Shown here: piece after piece, positions 25,648-36,708 of the stretch
Layout of the letters: each line of letters begins with the position of its first letter
Numbering within the stretch: the stretch's first letter is position 1
Source of the DNA: an uncultured Flavobacteriaceae bacterium
Lineage (GTDB): Bacteria > Bacteroidota > Bacteroidia > Flavobacteriales > Flavobacteriaceae
Direction: 5' to 3'
NCBI GenBank assembly: GCA_947504035.1
Contig: CANNGA010000022.1
Location: 1 to 49,591 of the forward strand
DNA length: 49,591 nucleotides
Position numbers and translations under genes: made by a program
Notes under the pieces: generated by a model
The model's input: only the letters and a program-made list of their open reading frames with translations
Databases searched by the model: none
What the model was told of the DNA's origin: nothing

Positions 25648-28600
25648 TTAGAAGTCAAGGTTCATCCCAAAAGTGTAGACTCTTGGTCTTGGGTAAAAAT
25701 TGTTGTCTATGGCATTGAAATTTTCAGGATCTTGACCAGAATAGTCTGTAATTATAAATGCATTGTTAACAGCAGCGTATAGTTTTAAATTGGCATCTTT
25801 TAAAATACGCGTTATGGTGTAGCCCAATGAAATGCTTTCGCATCTTAGAAAGGCGGCATTCTCTAAGAAATAATCAGAAAAAGCGGCGTTACCATTGTTG
25901 TTAGGAAAATTAATATTGGCTGCACCAGAAAAGAAATCAAGGGTATTGCTTAAACTTTGATTATTGTTCGGTAGTGCTGCTTCTGTAAATCCAGAAGTTA
26001 AACGTCTTGCATTGTAAATTTTACCATCAAGTTGTCCTCTAAAACTAGCGTTTAAATTCCAGTTTTTGTAATTGGTATCTAGGCCAAAACCAAAGGTCCA
26101 ATTTGGTCTAAGTGGTTCGAGGTATCTGTCGTCGTTATTGATAACGCCATCATCATTTAAGTCTACAAAGGCACCAAATATAGGATTGCCCTCTGCATCA
26201 AAAATTTGTTCGAATACCCAAGCAGAAAAGGCTTCTTCGCCCACGGCATGAAGTGCTAGGTTGACACCTGTACCTGTAGGGATACCAGAATCTGGTGCTG
26301 TTATTTGTGAAATACCATTAAGGTTTTCAACGGTTGTTTTGTTGTAAGCAATATTAGCATTTAAGCCGATATTGAAGTCTTGGCTTTGTATGGGGTTGAG
26401 GTTGAGTCCAAATTCAAAACCTTGGCTTTCGGTTTCACCAACATTTTGAGGAAAAACATCACTTAAACCTTGTCCAGGACCTACAGGTGCGTTAACCAAT
26501 AAATCGGTAGTGTTGCTTTTAAAAATATCAAAAGATCCAGAGAGTATTCTACGGTTTGTGAAACTAAAGTCGATACCTGCATTAAAGGTTGTTGTTTTTT
26601 CCCAAGTTAAGTCTTCGTTAAATGCCCTAGCATTAAAGATCGCAATACCTTCTAAATATTGAGCCGAAGCACTTCCTCTTTCAAATAGAGGCGTAGAAGG
26701 GAAAAAGCCTGCAATACCAGTGATGTCTTGCTGTCCTGTTCTACCCCAGCCTACACGTATTTTTAAATCGTTTATAAAATCGATGTCTTTTAAAAATGGC
26801 TCTTCTTTTAATTTCCAAGCTAAGGCACTAGAGGGGAAGTAGCCCCATCTGTTTTCTTCTCTAAATAGGGAAGAAGCATCTGCTCTAAAAGATACGGTTA
26901 GTAAGTATTTGTCTAGAATATTGATGTTAGAGCGGCCAAAAAAGGACTGTAAATTTAATGTATTGAAAAAACGATCATCGGTTTGAAAATCTCTTATTCT
27001 TAAACCTGTAGCATCGTCATAACGAAACTGTTCTTTAGTGCCATCATTTTTAAAATTCTGATAGCCATAGCCGCCTTGAATTTCGAAATTTTGAATGAAG
27101 ACATCGTCAAACGCTTTTGTGTATACCAAATAACTTTCTAAAGTTGTATTGGTAATGTGTTGGTCTTCTCTGTAGTGCACTCCAGGGTTGAAGACAAAGT
27201 CGGCACCGTCATTAATCACTCTATAAGTAGCAATGGCATTTTCAGAGAAAATTTCTCTAATTTCTGCTCTAGAAGCGTCAAGGCCTGTGTTTACTACGGC
27301 TCTTAATTCGGGTAAAAAGGGTAATTTATAGTCTAATTGTAGATTACCAAGAATTCTTTTTACTTTTTCTGGTCTTTGGCGTTGTAATAATAGGGCTAAA
27401 GGATTGCTACTGCCGTCTAAGCCGTTTTGGTTAGGGTCTGGGTTGATTCTATTGAAAAACCCACCAAATCTAGAATTACGATCTAGGATAGGTGTCGTAG
27501 GGTCTGAGAACACAGCACCTTCCAATACACCTTCGGCATCGATGGTATTTTTATCTACGCTTATTGCTTTGGCGTTCAAGTCTACCTTTAAATGGTCTTT
27601 TAAAAGTGAAGGGGTTAATTTTAAAGAGGCCGATAGCCTTTCGTAATCATTTGTTTTTACAACACCTTCTGTAGAATTGTAACCTATGGATGCTCTAATA
27701 GGTACTTTTTGAAATAAATGAGCTCTTACGCTAAAATTATTATCTGTAGAAAAACTGGTTCTATAGATCGCATCTTGCCAATCAGTATTGTATAAATCCC
27801 TACCATTTAGAGTTTGTGTGACAGGCTCATCTGTTGCTACAGTTCCAGATGGAACTCCTAAACGTCTTACTTCTTCTGGAAAGACACTAGAGATAAATTG
27901 TGTAAATTCTTCTCCCGTAAAAAGGTCGATTTGACGGTTTACACGGCTAGAAGTTACATTAGAAGAGAAGTTGTATTTCGCTTCGCCGGTTGTGCCTTTT
28001 TTAGTGGTTATAATAATAACGCCATTGGAGGCACGCGAACCGTAAATAGCTGTTGCAGAGGCATCCTTTAGAATGGTGAAACTCTCAATGTCGTTAGGAT
28101 TAATAAGACTAAGCGGATTGTTAACACCAGCAGGATTGCTGTTGTCTATAGCAATACCGTCTATAACGATTAGAGGGTTGCTGTTGGCAGATAGGGAAGC
28201 CCCACCACGTATTCTAATGTTAGGTGTTGCATCTGGCTCACCTCCAGCATTTGTAATTCTCACACCAGGAGATTTACCAGTTAAGAGTTGATCTGCAGAA
28301 ATAATGGCACCTCTGTTGAAGCTTTTAGAACCCACTAAGTCAACAGCTCCAGTTAAGTCCTCTTTTTTGACACTACCGTACCCTATAACCACAACTTCGT
28401 CTAATAGCGAAGTGTCTTCTACCAATTGAATATCAAGTGTATTTCCTCCTGTATATATGGTTTCTTTAGTCTGGTACCCTATATAAGAGAAGGTTAAGGT
28501 GTCCCCCTTTTTAACTTGAATTGTATAATAACCGTCAAAATCTGTAGCTGTACCTTTTAAAGTGCCTTTTATAAGGATGTTCACACCAGGTAGGGGTACA

Positions 28601-28704
28601 GCTGTAGCTTGTTCGGTTATTTTTCCTTTAACTGGTGTTTGACCTATAGCTACAATTGGTAAGATATATAGTAGGAACAACAGTCCGTTAATAATTGTTT
28701 TCAT
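25648..28704 (-). CDS. susC: SusC/RagA-type TonB-dependent outer membrane transporter
   Basis: 1018 residues. Signal peptide (1-21); a carboxypeptidase-regulatory-like domain (about 23-95, VKGKITEQ to FSYIGYQTKE); the SusC TonB-box region LLDEVVVIGYG (100-110); a plug (GKSPGVRITNAGGEPD, then SATAIYGSRASNGVIIITTKKG); and a 22-strand barrel closing in an aromatic end VYTFGMNLDF. It imports starch oligosaccharides by TonB-driven transport with SusD. It is the first gene of a five-gene minus-strand transcript. The upstream region has a LacI-type palindrome at 28820, so it should respond to maltooligosaccharide through the divergent lacI-type gene. Confidence 0.97.
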   Translation of the reverse strand: MKTIINGLLFLLYILPIVAIGQTPVKGKITEQATAVPLPGVNILIKGTLKGTATDFDGYYTIQVKKGDTLTFSYIGYQTKETIYTGGNTLDIQLVEDTSLLDEVVVIGYGSVKKEDLTGAVDLVGSKSFNRGAIISADQLLTGKSPGVRITNAGGEPDATPNIRIRGGASLSANSNPLIVIDGIAIDNSNPAGVNNPLSLINPNDIESFTILKDASATAIYGSRASNGVIIITTKKGTTGEAKYNFSSNVTSSRVNRQIDLFTGEEFTQFISSVFPEEVRRLGVPSGTVATDEPVTQTLNGRDLYNTDWQDAIYRTSFSTDNNFSVRAHLFQKVPIRASIGYNSTEGVVKTNDYERLSASLKLTPSLLKDHLKVDLNAKAISVDKNTIDAEGVLEGAVFSDPTTPILDRNSRFGGFFNRINPDPNQNGLDGSSNPLALLLQRQRPEKVKRILGNLQLDYKLPFLPELRAVVNTGLDASRAEIREIFSENAIATYRVINDGADFVFNPGVHYREDQHITNTTLESYLVYTKAFDDVFIQNFEIQGGYGYQNFKNDGTKEQFRYDDATGLRIRDFQTDDRFFNTLNLQSFFGRSNINILDKYLLTVSFRADASSLFREENRWGYFPSSALAWKLKEEPFLKDIDFINDLKIRVGWGRTGQQDITGIAGFFPSTPLFERGSASAQYLEGIAIFNARAFNEDLTWEKTTTFNAGIDFSFTNRRILSGSFDIFKSNTTDLLVNAPVGPGQGLSDVFPQNVGETESQGFEFGLNLNPIQSQDFNIGLNANIAYNKTTVENLNGISQITAPDSGIPTGTGVNLALHAVGEEAFSAWVFEQIFDAEGNPIFGAFVDLNDDGVINNDDRYLEPLRPNWTFGFGLDTNYKNWNLNASFRGQLDGKIYNARRLTSGFTEAALPNNNQSLSNTLDFFSGAANINFPNNNGNAAFSDYFLENAAFLRCESISLGYTITRILKDANLKLYAAVNNAFIITDYSGQDPENFNAIDNNFYPRPRVYTFGMNLDF

Positions 28705-28743
28705 AAAGATGGCTTAATGTTTAATTGAGTTGCTTTTTCGTGT

Positions 28744-28762
28744 TTATATTTTCATTCTTCAC
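28744..28762. repeat. 19-base element shared with the maltose operon leader
   Basis: The plus-strand sequence TTATATTTTCATTCTTCAC is identical to 30069-30087. Here it lies 40 bases before the susC start codon, in the 5' leader. The two copies have the same orientation on the DNA but opposite orientation relative to their genes. Confidence 0.8.
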
Positions 28763-28819
28763 TTGTAAATTTATAGAAAGCAAGGGATAGAAAATAATTT
28801 AATATTACGAAATTATTAG

Positions 28820-28839
28820 CGAAAACGTTTTCGTGTTGA
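28820..28839. promoter_or_regulatory. LacI-type operator upstream of susC
   Basis: CGAAAACGTTTTCG (28820-28833) is a perfect 14-bp palindrome with a central CG, the build of LacI/GalR operators. The 17 bases AAACGTTTTCGTGTTGA (28823-28839) recur at 41670-41686 before the distant amylase gene. A weak -7-like box on the minus strand (TAATTTCG, 28808-28815) sits right beside it, so binding would block or modulate susC transcription. Confidence 0.75.
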
Positions 28840-28846
28840 AAACTTT

Positions 28847-28870
28847 TCACTTTTAAGCGTATAAAAGTGA
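28847..28870. promoter_or_regulatory. Second palindrome in the susC/lacI intergenic region
   Basis: TCACTTTTA (28847-28855) and TAAAAGTGA (28862-28870) are exact inverted repeats around 6 bases. It lies 13 bases beyond the LacI-type site, further from susC and closer to the regulator gene. It may be the site of a second protein. Confidence 0.5.
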
Positions 28871-28942
28871 GATATATGGATAAAATTAAGAAGTGTTTGT
28901 TATTTTTACACTTAGGTGCATCACCTGAATATTTACACAGTT

Positions 28943-30016
28943 ATGAAAGGAAAAATCACATTAAAACAGATTGCTAAAGAGTTAGATGTCTCAATATCAA
29001 CGGTTTCTAAAGCATTAAGTGACAGTAAAGAGATTAGCGAAGAAACCAAACAGAAAATAAAGGCTTTCGCAGAACTTTACAATTATAGGCCTAATAACAT
29101 CGCATTAAGTTTACAAAACCGAAAAACGAAGACCATAGGAATATTAATTCCCGAAATTGTACATCATTTCTTTTCTACTGTTATTAGTGGAATAGAATTG
29201 GTAGCTAATAAAAGGGGGTATAATGTTATTGTAGGCTTGTCTAATGAATCCTTTACTAAAGAGATTATTAATATGGAGATGCTGGCCAATGGTAGCATTG
29301 ATGGGTTTATTTTGTCAATTTCTAAGGAAACGTTGTTAAAGCAGGATTACCATCATTTTACAGCCACAATTAATCAAGGCATACCTATTGTAATGTTTGA
29401 TAGGGTGGTTGCCGAAGTGGCTTGCGACAAGGTTATTGTAGACGATTTAAACGGGTCGGTAAAAGCCGTTCAAAAGCTTGTGGATACAGGATGCCGCAAT
29501 ATTGCCATTATTACTACCATGGATTATGTGAGTGTGGGGCGCTTAAGGACACAGGGCTATATAAAAGCGCTAGAGGATAATAAAATAACTCCAAATCCTA
29601 ATTTAATTCTTAAACTTGATGACAGTTTAGATCTAGAAAACCATTTGGAATTATTAGAAAATGAGATTAGAAAGTTTTTTGATTTGAACCCTGGTATTGA
29701 TGGCGTATTTGCCGTAAATGAACTCTATGCCATAACCGCGATGAAGGTCGCCCAAAAGATGGGATTTCATATTCCAGAAGACATTCAAGTTATTGGTTTT
29801 ACAGATGGCGTATTGTCTAAACATGCCACACCTACGCTAACCACAGTAAGTCAGCATGGAAAACGCATAGGCGAGCAAGCGGCTAATTTGCTTATCGATA
29901 GGCTTCAAAATGAAGATGATAGCTACGAGCAGTACCTTGTGAGTAGTAAACCCAAAACCGATTACATCAAGTTGGTTATTGAGACCGAAATTATAGAAAG
30001 AGACTCTACCAAATAG
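28943..30016 (+). CDS. LacI family transcriptional regulator of the starch/maltose locus
   Basis: 357 residues from the ATG at 28943; a GTG at 28916 is in frame but would put nine extra residues before the HTH. The N-terminal HTH is ITLKQIAKELDVSISTVSKA with the hinge LYNYRPNNIALSLQ. The ligand domain opens with KTIGILIPEIVHHFF and contains DGVFAVNELYA and IQVIGFTDGVLSKHATPTLT, all standard for the GalR/LacI family. The ligand is probably maltose or a maltodextrin (inference from neighbours). It sits at the divergent centre of the locus next to a matching palindrome. Whether it represses or activates cannot be read from sequence. Confidence 0.93.
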   Translation: MKGKITLKQIAKELDVSISTVSKALSDSKEISEETKQKIKAFAELYNYRPNNIALSLQNRKTKTIGILIPEIVHHFFSTVISGIELVANKRGYNVIVGLSNESFTKEIINMEMLANGSIDGFILSISKETLLKQDYHHFTATINQGIPIVMFDRVVAEVACDKVIVDDLNGSVKAVQKLVDTGCRNIAIITTMDYVSVGRLRTQGYIKALEDNKITPNPNLILKLDDSLDLENHLELLENEIRKFFDLNPGIDGVFAVNELYAITAMKVAQKMGFHIPEDIQVIGFTDGVLSKHATPTLTTVSQHGKRIGEQAANLLIDRLQNEDDSYEQYLVSSKPKTDYIKLVIETEIIERDSTK

Positions 30017-30023
30017 GTTTTTA

Positions 30024-30056
30024 TTTGGAAAAGTAAATTTCTTTTCTATATCTTTG
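30024..30056 (+). promoter_or_regulatory. Promoter of the maltose import and phosphorolysis operon
   Basis: TTTG (30024-30027), 21 bases, then TATCTTTG (30049-30056): a good match to the Bacteroidota TTTG-N19/21-TAnnTTTG promoter. It directly follows the lacI stop codon, so the operon has its own promoter. Transcription should begin near 30061-30063. Confidence 0.7.
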
Positions 30057-30060
30057 TAAC

Positions 30061-30146
30061 ATCAAAACTTATATTTTCATTCTTCACCATAAGTTTTGAT
30101 AAGTCATTTTGCTTATCAAATAGTAGTAATTAAACACATACTATTT
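30061..30146 (+). promoter_or_regulatory. Structured 5' leader of the maltose operon (three successive inverted repeats)
   Basis: Three hairpins fill the 86-base leader. The first has a perfect 12-bp stem, ATCAAAACTTAT (30061-30072) with ATAAGTTTTGAT (30089-30100). The second is GATAAG/CTTATC (30098-30117), which shares bases with the first and so may compete with it. The third is AAATAGTA/TACTATTT (30118-30146), ending one base before the ATG. The loop of the first holds most of the 19-base element also found before susC. Confidence 0.65.
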
Positions 30147-30147
30147 A

Positions 30148-31515
30148 ATGCAAAAGCGTAAATTAAGTCTCCTACAAATTTGGAACATGAGTTTTGGATT
30201 TCTAGGAATTCAAATGGGCTTTGCCCTACAAAATGCCAACGCCAGTAGAATTCTTCAAAATTTTGGAGCAGATGTACACCAGCTTTCTTGGTTCTGGATT
30301 ATAGCACCTTTAATGGGGCTTATTGTTCAACCTATCGTTGGGCATTACAGTGATGCGACTTGGGGGCGCTTTGGGCGGCGAAAGCCTTACTTTTTAATAG
30401 GTGCCATTTTAGCGTCTATTGGATTAATACTGATGCCACAAGCTGGTATTTTTGTAGCGCACCTTCCCGCATTATGGGTTGGCGCTGGAATGCTCATGAT
30501 TATGGATGCTTCATTTAATATCGCCATGGAGCCTTTTAGAGCATTGGTAGGCGACAACTTAAGAACAGACCAACGTACTTTAGGGTTTAGTGTGCAAACA
30601 GCACTCATTGGTTTTGGCGCTGTTATGGGGTCATGGTTGCCTTATGTGCTCACAAATTGGTTTGGCGTATCGAATAGAGATGCTTTAGGAGGCGTGCCGC
30701 TTAACTTAATCTTTTCTTTTGTTTTAGGCGCTATTGTATTAGTGGCTTCTATTCTTGTAACGGTAGTCACCACAAAGGAATACACACCAGAAGAACTGGC
30801 AGGTTTTGAAACAGATGAAGCGAATACCAGAATACCAGAAACAGGCTCAGAAACAAGTAGCTCTAGTATATTCGCTATTTTTGAAGATTTTAAACAAATG
30901 CCACAAACCATGCGCCAGCTCAGTTGGGTGCAGTTTTTCTCTTGGTTTGGGCTCTTTGGGATGTGGGTATTTGCGACACCTGCAATAGCGCAACATATTT
31001 ATGGATTGCCCTATACAGATGCGAGCAGTGCCACCTATCAAGATGCAGGAGATTGGGTCGGGATTCTATTTGGTGTTTATAATTTAGTATCCGCCTTTTA
31101 TGCGTTTGCCTTACCCTATATCGCCAAAAAGATAGGGCGTAAAAAAACACATGCGATATCACTATGCATTGGTGGATTAGGTTTAGTGTCCATATACTTT
31201 ATGCCTGATAAAAATTGGTTGCTCCTCTCTATGGCAGGTATTGGGATTGCTTGGGCAAGCATACTGGCGATGCCTTATGCGATATTAGCAGGTTCTATTG
31301 CTCCTAAAAAGATGGGGGTGTACATGGGGATATTCAATTTCTTTATTGTAATCCCTCAAATTATCAATGCCTTAATTGGTGGTCCTCTTATTAAATACGC
31401 TTACGGCAATCATGCCGTATATGCTTTAGTTTCTAGCGGCATTAGTTTTATAATCGCAGCTGCTTTAGTCTTTAAAGTAAAGGATATTGATGATGTAATA
31501 CCCGATGCGTTATGA
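30148..31515 (+). CDS. MFS sugar transporter (SLC45/GPH-like, maltose importer)
   Basis: 455 residues with about 12 membrane helices. The signature GHYSDATWGRFGRRKPYFLIG after helix 2 (split here: GHYSDATWGRFGRR, then KPYFLIG) is shared by sucrose and maltose/H+ symporters of the SLC45-like group, and LQNANASRILQNFGA in helix 1 also fits. The central loop (about 205-245) is polar. It probably brings maltose or short maltodextrins across the inner membrane for the phosphorylase encoded next. Its stop codon overlaps the start of the phosphoglucomutase gene by 4 bases (ATGA), so the two are coupled. Confidence 0.88.
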   Translation: MQKRKLSLLQIWNMSFGFLGIQMGFALQNANASRILQNFGADVHQLSWFWIIAPLMGLIVQPIVGHYSDATWGRFGRRKPYFLIGAILASIGLILMPQAGIFVAHLPALWVGAGMLMIMDASFNIAMEPFRALVGDNLRTDQRTLGFSVQTALIGFGAVMGSWLPYVLTNWFGVSNRDALGGVPLNLIFSFVLGAIVLVASILVTVVTTKEYTPEELAGFETDEANTRIPETGSETSSSSIFAIFEDFKQMPQTMRQLSWVQFFSWFGLFGMWVFATPAIAQHIYGLPYTDASSATYQDAGDWVGILFGVYNLVSAFYAFALPYIAKKIGRKKTHAISLCIGGLGLVSIYFMPDKNWLLLSMAGIGIAWASILAMPYAILAGSIAPKKMGVYMGIFNFFIVIPQIINALIGGPLIKYAYGNHAVYALVSSGISFIIAAALVFKVKDIDDVIPDAL

Positions 31516-32207
31516 ATGATATAGGAGTTATATTCGATTTAGATGGTGTTATTGTAGACACTGCTAAATACCATTTTTTAGCATGGAAAACCCTTGCCAT
31601 ACAATTAGGCATTCCATTTACACTAGCGGATAACGAACGGCTTAAAGGCGTAAGCCGCTCACAGTCTTTAGATATTTTACTAGATATTGGAAACCTTAAG
31701 CTTTCAGATGAAGAAAAACAGGCGCATTTAAAAGAGAAGAATGCACAGTATTTAGAGTACATCTACAAAATGGGCACAGAGGAAATTTTGCCAGGAGTAA
31801 CCTCGCTTTTAGACCATTTAGACACTTTAGGCATTGCTTATGTCTTGGGATCAGCAAGTAGAAATGCGGCATTAATTTTAAAACAAGTCAATTTATTAGA
31901 ACGGTTTGCAGGAATTGTAGATGGCAATAATGTCTCTAAAGCCAAACCAGATCCAGAAGTATTTTTAATAGGAGCGCAACACTTAAAACTTCCAGCAACG
32001 CATTGTGTCGTTTTTGAAGATGCCATTGCTGGAATAGACGCTGCTAATGCTGCACAGATGCTGTCTGTTGGTATTGGAGACCAACAGACCTTGAGTGCAG
32101 CGACTTTTAATTTTAACAATCTTACAGAAATACCAAGTGATTTTTTCACAAAAGTTATTTCAGAAAATAGAAAACATAATGAACCAGGATTATATAAAAC
32201 CAAATAG
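31512..32207 (+). CDS. pgmB: Beta-phosphoglucomutase
   Basis: 231 residues of the HAD superfamily. It has the nucleophile/acid motif GVIFDLDGVIVDTAKYHFLAW (Asp9, Asp11), the helical cap with GVSRSQSLDILL, motif II GSASRNA, the lysine in KAKPDPEVF, and the acidic motif VFEDAIAGIDAA. These features match beta-phosphoglucomutase, which turns beta-glucose 1-phosphate from maltose phosphorolysis into glucose 6-phosphate. Direct coupling to the MFS gene upstream (4-base overlap) and to maltose phosphorylase downstream (29-base overlap) supports the assignment strongly. Confidence 0.95.
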   Translation: MNDIGVIFDLDGVIVDTAKYHFLAWKTLAIQLGIPFTLADNERLKGVSRSQSLDILLDIGNLKLSDEEKQAHLKEKNAQYLEYIYKMGTEEILPGVTSLLDHLDTLGIAYVLGSASRNAALILKQVNLLERFAGIVDGNNVSKAKPDPEVFLIGAQHLKLPATHCVVFEDAIAGIDAANAAQMLSVGIGDQQTLSAATFNFNNLTEIPSDFFTKVISENRKHNEPGLYKTK

Positions 32208-34497
32208 TTGGTCCATCATAGAAGATGAGTTTTGTACGGAACGTATGAAATCTTCAGAAAGTTTATTTAGTATAGGCAATGGCGCCATGGGACAACGTGC
32301 CAATTTTGAAGAACGTTACACCGGAGAGACCTTTCAAGGCAGTTATATTGCCGGCGTGTACTATCCCGATAAAACGAGAGTGGGGTGGTGGAAAAACGGA
32401 TACCCAGACTACTTTGCAAAAGTGCTAAATGCCCCAAATTGGATTGGCATAAACGTATGTGTTAATGAAGAGCAATTAGATTTACACACTTGTAAAACCG
32501 TTACAGATTTTCGTAGAGAACTCAATATGAAAGAAGGTTGGTTGTCTCGAAGTTTTAAAGCGACACTTCAAAATGGTATTGAGGTTGAAGTGCATTCGAA
32601 ACGTTTTTTAAGTTTAGAATTAGATGAGGTAGGTGTGATTAATTATGAAGTAAAACCCTTAAATTCAGCTGCTGAAATTACGTTTCAACCTTATTTAGAT
32701 GCAGGCATTTCTAATGAAGATACCAATTGGGACGATAAATTCTGGGATACGACAGACATAGGTCATATTAATCATCAGGCATTTATTGAGGCCAAAACGA
32801 TGAAAACCGATTTTCATACGTGTACTTTTATGGAATCTAAGGTGTTTATAGCAGGACAACCCCTATTGGTGGCGCATAATGTGAAGGCAGATGCGCATCA
32901 AATTTCATTTAATTATACCTATCCTGTAAAACAGGGTGAGGTGTACAGTATTCATAAATTTGGAGGGTATACCGTAGATAGAAATCATGAGAAAACCAGG
33001 CTTATCAAAGCCGCGCAAACTGTTTTAAAAACAGCGATACATAAAGGGTTTAAAGGGCTTTTAGAAGCGCAAAAGTTGGCATGGGCAACCATATGGGATA
33101 TGGCAGATATTACCATAGATGGAGATGTAAAAGCCCAGCAAGGCATTCGTTTTAATATTTTTCAACTCAACCAAACGTATTTAGGTAAAGATTCTCGTTT
33201 AAATATTGGGCCAAAAGGATTTACAGGTGAAAAGTACGGCGGTAGTACCTATTGGGATACAGAGGCTTATTGTATCCCGTTTTATATGGCAACAAAAGAT
33301 CAAAACGTCGCCAGAACCCTTTTAGAATATAGATACAACCATTTGGACAAGGCGATTGAGAATGCCGAAAAATTAGGGTTTACCAATGGTGCAGCACTAT
33401 ACCCCATGGTAACGATGAATGGTGAAGAATGCCATAATGAATGGGAAATCACCTTTGAGGAAATTCATAGAAACGGCGCTATAGCCTTTGCCATATATAA
33501 GTATTGCCACTATACAGGCGATTACAGTTATATCCCCGAGAAAGGATTAGAAGTGCTTATTGCAATCTCCCGTTTTTGGCAGCAACGTGCCAGTTATTCT
33601 AATGCTAAAAGCAAATACGTTATTCTAGGGGTGACAGGCCCTAATGAGTATGAAAATAATATAAACAACAATTGGTATACCAATTATTTAGCCAAATGGT
33701 GTATCACCTACACTATAGAGCAAATAGCGCATGTAGAGCAGGCTTATGCTGCTAATTTTTCCAGAATAGTTGAAAAGGTGAAGTTAACTAAAAAGGAATT
33801 GGCCCTCTGGAAAACAGTAGCTGATAATATGTATTTTCCGTATTCTGAAAAGCACCAAATATTTTTACAGCAAGATGGCTTTCTAGATAAAGAATTAGTC
33901 TCGGTAGAAGGATTGCCACAAGCGCAACGTCCTATCAATCAAAAGTGGAGTTGGGATAGAATATTACGTTCGCCCTATATTAAACAAGCAGATGTTTTGC
34001 AAGGGTTTTACTTTTTTGAAGCTCAGTTTGATGAGCCCACCCTTGCGCGTCATTTCGATTTTTATGAACCTTTAACCGTACATGAAAGTTCTCTGTCGCC
34101 ATGCGTGCATAGTATTTTAGCAGCAAAACTCGGTAGGATGGAACAGGCCTATACCTTTTACTTGCAAACCTCTAGACTCGATTTAGACGATTACAACAGC
34201 GAAGTGCATGAAGGCTTACATATTACCTCTATGGCAGGAACTTGGATGAGTATTGTAGAAGGGTTTGGAGGGATGCGTATTACAGATGGAAAACTGTCTT
34301 TTGCCCCTAAAATCCCAAGGCAATGGGAAGGGTATTCCTTTAAAGTAAATTTTAGAAATCATATCATAAAAGTAAATGTGACTCAAGAACACACCCACTT
34401 AGAAATGCAATGCGGCGAGGCTTTAGACATTATATTTCATGGGAAACCGCTAGAACTTAAAAATAATGTTTTGCAGACCTTGAGTAAAAGCTTATAA
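32179..34497 (+). CDS. Maltose phosphorylase (GH65)
   Basis: 772 residues from the ATG at 32179; a longer frame to 32095 would overlap pgmB by 113 bases and adds a non-homologous tail. GH65 features: the N-terminal FSIGNGAMGQRANFEE, WWKNGYPDYFAKVLNAPNW, YGGSTYWDTEAYCIPFYMA, the catalytic stretch GEECHNEWEITFEEIHRNGA (415-434, with the family's general-acid Glu), and WSWDRILRSPYIKQADVLQG. It cleaves maltose with phosphate to glucose and beta-glucose 1-phosphate. Substrate choice within GH65 (maltose, trehalose, kojibiose) is not certain by eye, but starch genes on both sides point to maltose. No signal peptide, so cytoplasmic. Confidence 0.93.
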   Translation: MNQDYIKPNSWSIIEDEFCTERMKSSESLFSIGNGAMGQRANFEERYTGETFQGSYIAGVYYPDKTRVGWWKNGYPDYFAKVLNAPNWIGINVCVNEEQLDLHTCKTVTDFRRELNMKEGWLSRSFKATLQNGIEVEVHSKRFLSLELDEVGVINYEVKPLNSAAEITFQPYLDAGISNEDTNWDDKFWDTTDIGHINHQAFIEAKTMKTDFHTCTFMESKVFIAGQPLLVAHNVKADAHQISFNYTYPVKQGEVYSIHKFGGYTVDRNHEKTRLIKAAQTVLKTAIHKGFKGLLEAQKLAWATIWDMADITIDGDVKAQQGIRFNIFQLNQTYLGKDSRLNIGPKGFTGEKYGGSTYWDTEAYCIPFYMATKDQNVARTLLEYRYNHLDKAIENAEKLGFTNGAALYPMVTMNGEECHNEWEITFEEIHRNGAIAFAIYKYCHYTGDYSYIPEKGLEVLIAISRFWQQRASYSNAKSKYVILGVTGPNEYENNINNNWYTNYLAKWCITYTIEQIAHVEQAYAANFSRIVEKVKLTKKELALWKTVADNMYFPYSEKHQIFLQQDGFLDKELVSVEGLPQAQRPINQKWSWDRILRSPYIKQADVLQGFYFFEAQFDEPTLARHFDFYEPLTVHESSLSPCVHSILAAKLGRMEQAYTFYLQTSRLDLDDYNSEVHEGLHITSMAGTWMSIVEGFGGMRITDGKLSFAPKIPRQWEGYSFKVNFRNHIIKVNVTQEHTHLEMQCGEALDIIFHGKPLELKNNVLQTLSKSL

Positions 34498-36624
<2,127 letters not shown>

Positions 36625-36708
36625 ATAAAATTAAGAGTAACGCGTCATTACAAAGTAATGTCGCATTGGAAACGCTGTGAAAACAGTTCATTTTTGAAAT
36701 TGAATGGT

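Noticed and set aside
32095-32178. Upstream start of maltose phosphorylase
   Set aside because: It would overlap pgmB by 113 bases and adds a stretch unlike GH65 enzymes; the ATG at 32179 is in the right place.
36658-36708. Upstream start of the GH13 lipoprotein
   Set aside because: It would place 17 polar residues before the lipoprotein signal peptide.
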